Assembly (NCBI GenBank): GCA_015661965.1
Contig: DQVA01000253.1
Coordinates: 1 to 5,334 of the forward strand
DNA from: Candidatus Bipolaricaulota bacterium
Lineage (GTDB): Bacteria > Bipolaricaulota > Bipolaricaulia > Bipolaricaulales > Bipolaricaulaceae
Direction of reading: 5' to 3'
Length of the DNA stretch: 5,334 nt
Under the pieces are notes generated by a model, which was given only the letters and a program-made list of their open reading frames with translations, was not told the DNA's origin and did not search any database. Below, one piece after another: positions 1-5,334 of the stretch (position 1 is the stretch's first letter; every line of letters begins with the position of its first letter). A program made the translations under genes and the position numbers.

Positions 1-226
1 CGTCCTCCACGCGGCAGACGAGGTACCCCACGGGCTCCCCCCCGACCTCGGCGACGCGGATCGGGAAGCCCTTGGCCCGAAATTCTGCGAGCTCCTCCCG
101 GGCGGCATCTGGGTCCGGCTCCCGTTCCTCGCCGTGGAACCGCGCGAGCTCGGCCCGGAAGGTGGCGATCAGGCGGACGAGCGCCTCCGCATCCTCGGGC
201 CGTGCCTCTCTTATCCTCACATCCAC
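1..226 (-). CDS. GNAT-family N-acetyltransferase, N-terminal part (runs off left edge)
   Basis: The leftward reading frame is open from a GTG at 226 to the edge of the window, about 75 codons. It begins MDVRIREARPEDAEAL, the usual opening of a GNAT acetyltransferase: the first beta strand followed by a P-E-D-A turn and helix alpha 1. It continues with a charged helix and then IRVAEVGGEPVGYLVCRVED, which matches the GNAT beta2-beta3 hairpin (pattern 'hVAE..G..VGY'). The acetyl-CoA-binding Q/RxxGxG/A loop would lie beyond the edge, so substrate and subfamily cannot be read. A second GTG at 220 is an equally possible start. An ATG at 222-220 is out of frame and is followed at once by TGA. There is no clear Shine-Dalgarno site, but a TATAAT box lies 14 to 19 bases upstream of the GTG at 226. 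The gene is divergent from rtcA, and no functional link between them is implied. Confidence 0.75.
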   Translation of the reverse strand, partial: MDVRIREARPEDAEALVRLIATFRAELARFHGEEREPDPDAAREELAEFRAKGFPIRVAEVGGEPVGYLVCRVED

Positions 227-239
227 AGCGAATCTTCAA

Positions 240-245
240 ATTATA
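240..245 (-). promoter_or_regulatory. -10-like box (TATAAT) for the leftward acetyltransferase gene
   Basis: Read on the minus strand, 245 to 240 is a perfect TATAAT in otherwise very GC-rich DNA. A start site 6 to 8 bases downstream would fall near 232-234, leaving a leader of only about 6 to 14 bases before the GTG codons at 226 and 220. No good TTGACA-like -35 box is visible 16 to 18 bases upstream. The call rests on the box, its position and the local AT-richness. Confidence 0.4.
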
Positions 246-247
246 CT
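242..247 (+). promoter_or_regulatory. -10-like box (TATACT) for rtcA, overlapping the divergent box
   Basis: Positions 242-247 read TATACT on the plus strand, one base from consensus, and overlap the minus-strand TATAAT by four bases. The predicted start of transcription, around 254-256, is only a few bases before the rtcA ATG at 259, so the message would be leaderless or nearly so. This agrees with the lack of a Shine-Dalgarno sequence before that ATG. No convincing -35 box is seen. Confidence 0.4.
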
Positions 248-258
248 TCGCCCGGGAC

Positions 259-1303
259 ATGTTGCGGATAGACGGGGCGAGGAAATCCGGGAGCGGCACC
301 ATTGTCCGCACCGCGGTGGCCCTGGCCGCCCTCCTGGGGGAGGAGCTCTTCCTCTACAACATCCGCGCCAAACGGGATAAACCCGGGCTGCGCCCCCAGC
401 ACCTGCGGGCGGTGCGGGCGGTGGCCGAGCTGTGCGGCGGGGAGCTGGACGGGGCGGCGGTGGGGAGCATGGAGCTCCGCTTCCGCCCTGGGCGGAAGCT
501 AGCCGGAGGGGAACACGTCTGGGACATCGGCACCGCGGGCTCCACCACCATGCTCGCCCTCACCGTGCTCCCGGTGGCGGCCTTCGCCGAAGGGCCCTCC
601 GTCTTCCGCATCCGCGGCGGCCTCTTCCAGGACTTCGCCCCCTCGGCCTTCCACACCCGGCACGTCCTCCTCCCCGCCCTGGGGGAGATGGGGCTCCGGG
701 CGGAGCTCGAGGTCGTCCGTCCCGGCTACGTCCCCAAGGGCGGGGGGATCGTCGAGCTTTCGGTCACGCCCGTGGAGGGGAAACTGCGCCCCCTCGTGCG
801 GGAGGAGCTCGAGGGGGAGCTCCGCTTCTGGGGGATCGCCCTCTCCTCCCACCTGAGGGGGAGGAAGGTCTCGGAGCGGATGGCCAAGCGGTGCCAGGCG
901 GTGCTCCAGCGGCGGGGGATCACGGCCCCCTTCTCCATCCTCCACGACGAGACCGCGCCCCAGCCCGGGGCGGCGTTGGCCCTCTTCTGCGAGGACGGGA
1001 GGGGGGGCGCGCTTGGGCGCCGATCGGGCCGGGGCCCCCCGGCGCTCCGCCGAGGAGATCGGGGAGGCGGTGGCGCGGATGCTCCTTGAGGACCTCGACT
1101 CCGGGGCCACGGTGGACCGGCACCTGGCGGACCAGCTCATCCCCTACGCCGCCCTGGCCGAGGGGGAGAGCCGCTACCTCGTCCCCGGACTCACCGACCA
1201 CGTGGAGTCCAACCTGTGGCTGGCGGAAAAGATCCTCGGGGCCTCGTGGGAGGTCCGGGGGAACACGCTGGTGATCCGGGGGATCGGCTATGGGAGGGGT
1301 TAG
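259..1303 (+). CDS. rtcA: RNA 3'-terminal-phosphate cyclase (RtcA-type), interrupted by a one-base frame change
   Basis: RtcA enzymes use ATP to turn RNA 3'-phosphate ends into 2',3'-cyclic phosphates through an enzyme-AMP (His) intermediate. The protein begins MLRIDGARKSGSGTIVR at the ATG at 259; upstream codons in the frame show no family similarity. Family blocks in order are IRAKRDKPGLRPQHL (about residues 35-49), DIGTAGS (89-95), GGLFQDFAPSAFH (about 120-132) and GYVPKGGG (156-163). After 1012 the match continues in the +1 frame: LGADRAG, the helix SAEEIGEAVARMLLEDL, HLADQLIPY, then LTDHVESNLW with the probable nucleophilic His at codon 1199-1201, ending at TAG 1301-1303. Dropping one base between about 1001 and 1012 gives about 347 residues, the usual family length. 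Without that correction the upstream frame stops at 1089 and lacks the His. The canonical GEGGGQ motif reads KSGSGT, so the conserved Glu is Ser. The gene overlaps fau-1 by 14 bases, which implies one operon. Confidence 0.85.
1001..1012 (+). other. Frame change in rtcA (one extra base at or near a G7 run)
   Basis: RtcA similarity is in the frame of the 259 ATG up to EDGRGG (codons ending at 1008) and resumes one base later with LGAD from the TTG at 1013. Positions 1001-1007 are seven consecutive G. Removing one G, or the C at 1012, joins the two halves into an uninterrupted family-like protein. The exact site cannot be fixed without homologues or reads. Confidence 0.8.
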
Positions 1304-2284
1304 GGTAAAGATCCGGGGGATCTACGCCACCGCCCTGACGGGGCTGCTCCTTGAGCGGGGGTTCGAGATCGTCTCCCCCAGCGAGATGATCCGGGACCGC
1401 TTCGGGCTCCCGGACGACCCCGGCCCCGAGGAGGTCCTCATCGTCGACCACCGGGATAGACAGGGCGTCTCCATCGAGGGGGTGAGGGGGGCGACGGAGG
1501 AGGTGGTGGCGGCCCTGCGCGAGGCCCTCCCCTATGCCCTCTTCGTCCCCCAGGGGCTCCCGCGCCCCCGGGGCCCGGGGGGCCCCTTGGCGGCGCTGCT
1601 GGCGGCCAAGGCCCGGTTCCTCGCGGAGTTCCCCCGCCCCGTCAAGGAGGCCCTCGACGGGATCCGGGCAAGATACGTCCCCACCATCCCCGGCCATCAC
1701 CACCTCAAGGTCATCGACCCCGCCCGGGTGGACGAGGCGGAGGCCGGTGCGGCCCCGGAGGACCTCCCGGGGAGGGCGGCCGAGCTCCTGGAGGCGTTGG
1801 TGTACCGGCACTTCCGCCCGGGGAAGGAGGTGGAGGTCCGCCATGGGAAGGCGGGGGACGGCTTCTTTTGGCGGGGCACGGTGGCGCGGTTCGTGCCGGG
1901 GGAAGTGCTGGTGCTGGAGCGGAGGTTCCGGGCCGGGGGGCGTACGATTCGCTGGAGGTCCCCAAGGAGGAGGGGGATCACGGGGAGGTGGAGCTCTACG
2001 AGGGGAGGTGGTGGGGGAAGAGGACGTACTTCCGCGCCGACGGGACCCCCATAGGCGAGATCTACAACATCCACACCCCGCCCGAGCTCTACCCCGACGG
2101 CGTGCGTTACCTGGACCTGGAAGTGGACGTGGTCCGTTACCCCGATGGCGAGGTGGAGCTCGTGGACGAGGAGGAGCTGGCGCGCAGGGTGAGGGAGGGC
2201 CTCATCCCGGAGGCCCTGGCCGACCGTGCCCTGGCGGAGGCCCGGGCGCTGGCCGCCGCCCTGGACGGGGAGCAACCCAGGTAA
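1290..2284 (+). CDS. fau-1: FAU-1-type ribonuclease / RNA-binding protein with C-terminal DUF402 domain, interrupted by a one-base frame change
   Basis: FAU-1 proteins, known mainly from archaea, bind AU-rich RNA and are reported as RNase E/G-related endonucleases acting in 5S rRNA maturation. Here the N-terminus reads VRVKIRGIYATALTGLLLERGFEI (residues 4-27), then SPSEMIRDRFGL and DRQGVSIEG (56-64), then RYVPTIPGHHHLKVIDP (128-144), all close to FAU-1. After residue 217 (codon ending at 1940) similarity moves to another frame: AYDSLEVPKEEGDHG, EGRWWGKRTYF, EIYNIHTPPELYPDGVRY and LDLEVDVVRYPDGEVELVDEEEL. This is the DUF402 domain, ending at TAA 2282-2284. Adding one G to the G6 run restores about 331 residues. 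That is well below the roughly 470 I recall for Pyrococcus FAU-1; the central S1-like part appears to be missing between about residues 85 and 125. The start is the ATG at 1290, with a GGGGGA Shine-Dalgarno-like sequence about 6 bases upstream, inside the end of rtcA. Confidence 0.82.
1935..1940 (+). other. Frame change in fau-1 (one base missing at a G6 run)
   Basis: The FAU-1 match reads RRFRAGG up to 1940 and would continue AYDSLEVPKEEGD only if the G6 run at 1935-1940 were G7. The frame of the ATG at 1290 otherwise runs through unrelated Arg/Gly-rich codons to a stop at 2052-2054, while the DUF402 domain is encoded in a frame shifted by -1. The join at the G run is exact, with no residue lost or gained relative to the family pattern. 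Confidence 0.8.
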
Positions 2285-2290
2285 GGGCCA

Positions 2291-2314
2291 GGAAGCCTCA
2301 GTGCTACAGGTTCC
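2291..2314 (+). terminator. Weak stem-loop after fau-1 (possible terminator)
   Basis: Seven bases downstream of the fau-1 TAA, GGAA-g-CCT (2291-2298) can pair with AGG-TTCC (2308-2314) around a nine-base loop. This gives a 7-bp stem with one bulged G. No T run follows on either strand, so it is at most a weak terminator or an mRNA end-protecting hairpin. The rest of the convergent gap up to 2357 shows nothing I can support. Confidence 0.2.
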
Positions 2315-2357
2315 CCCCGGTGGAGGTGGCGGCCGGATGCTTGCCAGCAAACGGGGA

Positions 2358-3032
2358 TCATCGCAGGCCCGGGGCCCCCAGCCCCGGCACCCGCACCCGC
2401 CGCTCCAACCAACGCAAAGACTGAGACAATGCCAACACCAGCACCAGGTAGAACAGGGCCACCACCACAAACACCTCGAAGTAGTTAAAGTTGCGGGCAG
2501 CAATGCGCTTTCCCATTCCCATCAAGTCCAACAGCGCAATCGAATACACGATTGACGAGTATTTGAGCATCAAGATCAGCTCGTTGGACCAAGAGGGAAT
2601 CACTATCCGAAACGCCTGGGGCAGGATCACGCTACGGATGGCCTGAATCCGGGACATCCCCAAGGAGCGGGCGGCCATCATCTGGCCCCGCTTCACCGCT
2701 TGGATGGCTCCCCGGAAGTATTCCGCCTGGTAGGCGGCGGTGTTGAGCCCCAGGGCCAACACACCGCTCAAGAAGGCGGAGAGCTGGATGCCCCAGTTGG
2801 GAAGGCCGAAGTACACGATGAACAGCTGGGTCAAGAGGGGCGTGCCCCGAAAGAAATGGATGTAGATCCCGCATGGGATGGAGATCAGCCGCCCCCCGTA
2901 CACCCTCCCCAGCGCCAGCAGCACCCCGAGCACGAACCCGAAGGCGATGCAGGCCCCGGTGATCTCCACCGTGAGGAGCAGCCCCTGGGCGAGTTTGGGC
3001 AGGAACGACCACTCAAAATAGAACCCGCTCAT
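2358..3032 (-). CDS. Polar amino-acid ABC transporter, second permease subunit (HisM/GlnP family)
   Basis: This 224-residue inner-membrane protein has the layout of the HisQ/HisM/GlnP permeases, with about five hydrophobic segments near residues 16-42, 50-77, 84-100, 152-172 and 185-205. The family signature lies at about 100-146: YQAEYFRGAIQAVKRGQ, then the EAA loop AARSLGMSRIQAIRSVILPQ, which docks onto the ATPase. The short N-terminus before the first segment and the VPGLG tail are typical. The ATG at 3032 overlaps the ATPase TGA (ATGA at 3032-3029), so translation is probably coupled. GGAGAG lies about 8 bases upstream. It is the last gene of the operon. It pairs with the other permease (3796-4494) to form the heterodimeric channel. 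Family membership is secure; the amino acid carried cannot be read from it. Confidence 0.95.
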   Translation of the reverse strand: MSGFYFEWSFLPKLAQGLLLTVEITGACIAFGFVLGVLLALGRVYGGRLISIPCGIYIHFFRGTPLLTQLFIVYFGLPNWGIQLSAFLSGVLALGLNTAAYQAEYFRGAIQAVKRGQMMAARSLGMSRIQAIRSVILPQAFRIVIPSWSNELILMLKYSSIVYSIALLDLMGMGKRIAARNFNYFEVFVVVALFYLVLVLALSQSLRWLERRVRVPGLGAPGLR

Positions 3033-3784
3033 CCCTCCGTCTCTCCATAGAGCTCCGTGATCTTGCTGAGGAACTCTGCGGTGCGGGGGTGTCTGGGGGC
3101 AGAGAACAGCTGCGCCGGCGGCCCCTGCTCCACGATCACGCCCTTCTCCATGAAGATGATCTCGTCGGCCACCGAGCGGGCAAACCCCATCTCATGGGTC
3201 ACCACGATCATGGTCATCCCATCCTTGGCCAGCTGGATCATGACCTCCAACACCTCCCCGATGAGCTCTGGATCCAGGGCGCTAGTGGGCTCGTCGAACA
3301 GGATCAATTTCGGGTTCATGGCCAGCGCCCGGGCGATGGACACCCGCTGCTGTTGTCCCCCCGAGAGTTGGGCCGGGAAGGCGTCCTCTTTGCCAGCCAG
3401 CCCTACCCGGGCCAGCTCCTCTCGGGCAAGCTTGGTGGCCTGGTCCCTCCGCATCCCCAGCACCCGCATGGGGCCCAGCCGCACGTTGTCCAGGGCGGCA
3501 AGATGGGTGAACAGGTTGAAGTCCTGGAAAACGAACCCTATCTGAGCTCGAATCCGGTTGATGTCCACCTTGCGGGAGGTGACCTCCACCCCCTCCAGCC
3601 ACACCCGGCCCCGGTCCGGCTCGGTGAGGCGGTTGATGCACCGCAACAGGGTGGACTTCCCGGTCCCAGAGGGCCCGATGATCACCTTGGTCTCCCCCTT
3701 CTGGAGCTGGAAGGAGACGCCCTTCAGGACCTCCTCTTTGCCGTAGCGCTTGTGGATGTCCTCTACCAGTAGGAGTGCGTCCAT
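3029..3784 (-). CDS. Polar amino-acid ABC transporter, ATP-binding subunit (HisP/GlnQ family)
   Basis: This is a complete 251-residue ABC ATPase that powers amino-acid import at the inner face of the membrane. All motifs are intact: Walker A GPSGTGKST (37-45), Q-loop in FVFQDFNLF (Gln87), signature LSGGQQQR (140-147), Walker B LILFDEPTSALDP (160-172) and switch His in VVTHEMGF (197). LSGGQQQRVSIARALAMNPK and the HPRTAEFLS tail are characteristic of the HisP/GlnQ/ArtP group. I chose the ATG at 3784 because GAGAGAGGGG stands three bases before it and the protein then opens in the usual way (LLLVEDIHKRYG). An in-frame ATG at 3799 would overlap the upstream permease stop as ATGA and add five residues, but it has no good ribosome site. 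The gene is coupled to permeases on both sides. Confidence 0.95.
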   Translation of the reverse strand: MDALLLVEDIHKRYGKEEVLKGVSFQLQKGETKVIIGPSGTGKSTLLRCINRLTEPDRGRVWLEGVEVTSRKVDINRIRAQIGFVFQDFNLFTHLAALDNVRLGPMRVLGMRRDQATKLAREELARVGLAGKEDAFPAQLSGGQQQRVSIARALAMNPKLILFDEPTSALDPELIGEVLEVMIQLAKDGMTMIVVTHEMGFARSVADEIIFMEKGVIVEQGPPAQLFSAPRHPRTAEFLSKITELYGETEG

Positions 3785-3795
3785 GGTCCCCTCTC

Positions 3796-4494
3796 TCATA
3801 GGACCGCGCCCGTGGCCCCGGGCATCTGCAAGCCAGGGATGCGGAACCGCCGCTCCACCAGTCCGAGCAGGGCGTTCCCGGAATAGGTGAACACCAAGAA
3901 CACCAGGGCCACCACGATGAAGGTGGCCATGGCCAGGTCGTACTGGCGGTCCATGATGGTCTTGGCGTACCGCATGATCTCGTTCAGGGTCACGGCGTAG
4001 GCCAGGGTGGTGTCCTTGACCACCGAGGAGTACTCGTTGGACCAGCCGGGGATGGCCAGGCGAAACGCCTGGGGCAGGATCACATGGCGGATGGCCGAAA
4101 GCTTGGACATGCCCAGCGCGCGGGCGGCCATCATCTGGCCTGAAGGAATGGCCTGGATGGCCCCCCGGAAGATCTGGGACTGATAGGCCGAGGACCGAAA
4201 CCCCAGGGCCAAGGAGGCTGCCAGGAAGGATTGGATGTCGAGGCCGAAGTGGGATGGACCGTAGTAGAACAGGAACAGGAGTACCAAGGCTGGAATGCTT
4301 CGGAAGACCCATTCGTAGACGGATGCCCCCGTGGAGAGCACCCGCCCCCCGTACACCTGGAGCAGGGCAACCAAGGTGCCGATAAGGAACCCGATCACCA
4401 GCAAGGCCCCCAGCAGCTCCAAGTTCACCACCGAGGCCCGCATAAGCATGGGGAGGTGCTGCCCCACTTGGCCCAGCTTGAGGAAGAACTCCAT
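3796..4494 (-). CDS. Polar amino-acid ABC transporter, first permease subunit (HisQ/GlnP family)
   Basis: This 232-residue membrane protein has about five hydrophobic segments, near residues 20-47, 62-80, 86-103, 160-178 and 188-208. It carries the amino-acid permease signature YQSQIFRGAIQAIPSGQ (104-120), followed by the EAA loop AARALGMSKLSAIRHVILPQAF, which contacts the ATPase. The start is the ATG at 4494, with an excellent Shine-Dalgarno sequence (TAGGAGGG) a few bases upstream. The end overlaps an alternative ATPase start as ATGA. It is a paralogue of the second permease (2358-3032); parts of their EAA regions are identical even at the DNA level. The likely role is one half of the translocation channel, downstream of the binding protein in the same operon and separated from it by a strong palindrome. 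Confidence 0.95.
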   Translation of the reverse strand: MEFFLKLGQVGQHLPMLMRASVVNLELLGALLVIGFLIGTLVALLQVYGGRVLSTGASVYEWVFRSIPALVLLFLFYYGPSHFGLDIQSFLAASLALGFRSSAYQSQIFRGAIQAIPSGQMMAARALGMSKLSAIRHVILPQAFRLAIPGWSNEYSSVVKDTTLAYAVTLNEIMRYAKTIMDRQYDLAMATFIVVALVFLVFTYSGNALLGLVERRFRIPGLQMPGATGAVL

Positions 4495-4510
4495 CCGCCC
4501 TCCTACAAGC
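4487..4510 (-). promoter_or_regulatory. Strong ribosome binding site of the first permease
   Basis: On the minus strand, TAGGAGGGCGG immediately precedes the ATG at 4494. It is the best match to the anti-Shine-Dalgarno sequence in the window. It lies just after the base of the 4511-4540 palindrome in the direction of transcription, so folding of that palindrome leaves the ribosome site free. Confidence 0.6.
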
Positions 4511-4540
4511 CAGGGACCCCTCCCCGGGGAGGGGCCCCTG
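4511..4540 (-). repeat. Near-perfect 30-base palindrome (intercistronic stem-loop)
   Basis: Positions 4511-4525 and 4526-4540 are inverted copies with a single mismatch (A4516 against C4535). On the transcript this allows a stem of about 13 pairs, almost all G-C, closed by a small loop. It sits between the binding-protein stop (4578) and the first permease start (4494). No T run follows in the direction of transcription, so it is not a standard intrinsic terminator. Such intercistronic stem-loops are known in transport operons (the malE-malF gap is the classic case) to protect upstream mRNA and keep binding protein more abundant than permease; that role is inferred here. Confidence 0.7.
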
Positions 4541-4551
4541 TACCTTCCTCA

Positions 4552-4574
4552 CCACTCACCGGATTCCACTCACC
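4552..4574. repeat. Nine-base direct repeat CCACTCACC, two copies
   Basis: CCACTCACC occurs at 4552-4560 and again at 4566-4574, a 14-base period, between the binding-protein stop and the palindrome. It could be chance or a small protein or RNA binding site. Nothing in the sequence decides. Confidence 0.35.
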
Positions 4575-4577
4575 TAC

Positions 4578-5334
4578 CTACAGCCCCAGTTCCGCCTTCA
4601 TGCACTGGATATAGCCCGTCAGGTCCCCGGCCAGCAGCAAGTCCTTGCACTTGCCCCAGGCGGCGGTTACCTCGTCCAGGTCCGGCCCGAAGTAGATGTC
4701 CATCAGGCCGTCGATGAAGCTTCCCTCTTCGATCACCAGCTCTTGAATGCCACCGGGCAGCTCACGCACGGTGAGTCCCAGCTCGTTCAGGGCCTGGTTG
4801 AACCTGGGCAGGAGCCCGTGCGGATCCCCTTCGGCCACCAGGAACCCGAAGTACTCGTTGGTGTTGATGATCCCGGCGACGGTCAGGACGTCGGGATAGG
4901 CGGCGATGGAGGCCATGGAGGCGGGCTCGTCCTGGATCACCGCGTCCACCCGTCCGTTTACCAGGTCCAGGATGGCCGCCGGATAGGTCTCATAACCCTT
5001 GAGCTCGATGTCGATCCCGGCAGCTTGGAGGTTGTCCTCCACCCAGTAGAACCCGGTGGTGCCGTTCTGGGCCCCGACGGCCTTGTTCGGCCCCAGCCCA
5101 GCCAAGGCGGTGACGATGTTCAGCCCGGAATCCTTGCGCACCAACACCGCCTGGTTGGACAGGAAATAGGGGATCGAAAAGTCCACCACCCGCTCCCGCT
5201 CGGCAGTGATGGTGAACCCGGAAGCCCCGATGTCCGCCCGCCCGGTGCGCACGTTCTCGATGATGGCGTCGAATGCGATGTTTTTGATCTCGATCTGGAA
5301 CCCCGCCACATGGGCAATGGCCCGCATCAGATCC
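4578..5334 (-). CDS. Polar amino-acid ABC transporter, substrate-binding protein (SBP family 3), N-terminus off right edge
   Basis: This extracytoplasmic receptor captures the amino acid and delivers it to the two permeases. About 251 codons are visible, and the frame is open to the edge. The first visible residues are DLMRAIAHVAGF, which in this family follow the first 50 or so residues (signal peptide and first strand), so the ATG at 5327 is internal. Diagnostic parts are KNIAFDAIIENVRTGRADIG, then SGFTITAERERVVDFSIPYF with the Arg expected to bind the ligand carboxylate, a GTTGF turn, and NGRVDAVIQDEPAS in the second lobe. The C-terminus is unusual. After FNQALNELG there is an extra stretch, then GSFIDGLMDIYFGPD, then a tail of about 30 residues with two Cys (GKCKDLL and YIQCMK). 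The stop is TAG at 4580-4578. It is the first visible gene of the operon. Exact ligand unknown. Confidence 0.92.
   Translation of the reverse strand, partial: DLMRAIAHVAGFQIEIKNIAFDAIIENVRTGRADIGASGFTITAERERVVDFSIPYFLSNQAVLVRKDSGLNIVTALAGLGPNKAVGAQNGTTGFYWVEDNLQAAGIDIELKGYETYPAAILDLVNGRVDAVIQDEPASMASIAAYPDVLTVAGIINTNEYFGFLVAEGDPHGLLPRFNQALNELGLTVRELPGGIQELVIEEGSFIDGLMDIYFGPDLDEVTAAWGKCKDLLLAGDLTGYIQCMKAELGL

Noticed and set aside
235..245. Archaeal TATA box driving rtcA
   Set aside because: An archaeal TATA box should lie about 25 bases before the start of transcription, which would put the start inside the gene, past the ATG at 259. A bacterial -10 box fits the spacing better, though this depends on the start codon chosen.
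202..258. Longer N-terminus for RtcA from an upstream start at 202
   Set aside because: RtcA proteins begin with the strand matching MLRIDG at 259, and the added residues would cross the predicted -10 box and overlap the divergent gene.
432..1274. A 280-codon rightward frame inside rtcA
   Set aside because: It is an Arg/Gly/Pro-rich shadow frame with no recognisable domain, overlapping well-supported RtcA sequence in the other two frames.
1191..2503. Long leftward frames antisense to fau-1 (1191-1844 and 1697-2503)
   Set aside because: They are open because of high GC content. Their translations are low-complexity with no family motif, and the plus strand encodes clear FAU-1 and DUF402 motifs.
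4511..4540. Intrinsic transcription terminator between binding-protein and permease genes
   Set aside because: The stem is strong but no T-rich tract follows on the minus strand, and the downstream transporter genes belong to the same functional unit.
3029..4555. A single 508-codon leftward frame covering the ATPase and the first permease region, suggesting a fusion protein
   Set aside because: Only the part from 3784 down is ABC ATPase. The upstream extension is Pro/Gly/His-rich out-of-frame reading through the real permease (3796-4494), which has its own signature motifs and ribosome site.
1..5334. CRISPR arrays, tRNA or rRNA genes, insertion sequences, phage or toxin-antitoxin genes
   Set aside because: No regularly spaced repeats, RNA gene signatures, transposase motifs or terminal inverted repeats were seen on either strand.

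Overview
The window is GC-rich DNA holding six protein genes, and all six are recognisable. The gene style suggests a bacterium: a three-component polar amino-acid ABC importer with well-formed Shine-Dalgarno sites, and a -10-like AT-rich box just upstream of a start codon. Two adjacent genes, an RtcA-type RNA 3'-phosphate cyclase and a FAU-1-type ribonuclease, look like genes best known from archaea. A thermophilic or deep-branching bacterial lineage with archaeal-type RNA genes (for example Thermus/Deinococcus-like or Bipolaricaulota-like) would fit. That placement is a guess, because no rRNA or marker gene is present.

Left part (1-2284). A GNAT-type acetyltransferase gene runs leftward off the edge (226 to 1). 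It is divergent from a rightward pair, rtcA (259-1303) and fau-1 (1290-2284), which overlap by 14 bases. The divergent gap of about 32 bases holds one short AT-rich stretch that can be read as a -10 box on either strand, so both transcripts would have little or no leader. Both genes of the pair are broken by a one-base frame change at or near a run of G: one extra base near 1001-1012 in rtcA and one missing base near 1935-1940 in fau-1. Removing or adding that base restores a full family-like protein in each case. Homopolymer length errors in the assembly are the simplest explanation. True mutation or frameshifting cannot be excluded from sequence alone.

Middle (2285-2357). This short convergent gap has one weak hairpin just after fau-1 and nothing else I can support.

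Right part (2358-5334). A leftward amino-acid ABC transporter operon is transcribed in this order: substrate-binding protein (N-terminus off the right edge), first permease, ATPase, second permease. The last three genes are coupled by ATGA stop/start overlaps. The gap between the binding-protein gene and the first permease holds a near-perfect 30-base palindrome, which fits a stem-loop that sets unequal expression within the operon.

Working together: the right-hand operon imports an undetermined polar amino acid. The left-hand pair probably acts on RNA ends, with FAU-1 as an RNA-binding endonuclease-family protein and RtcA as a 3'-end-modifying enzyme. Both are unusual. RtcA carries Ser where the family has a conserved active-site Glu, and FAU-1 is much shorter than its archaeal relatives and seems to lack their central S1-like segment.
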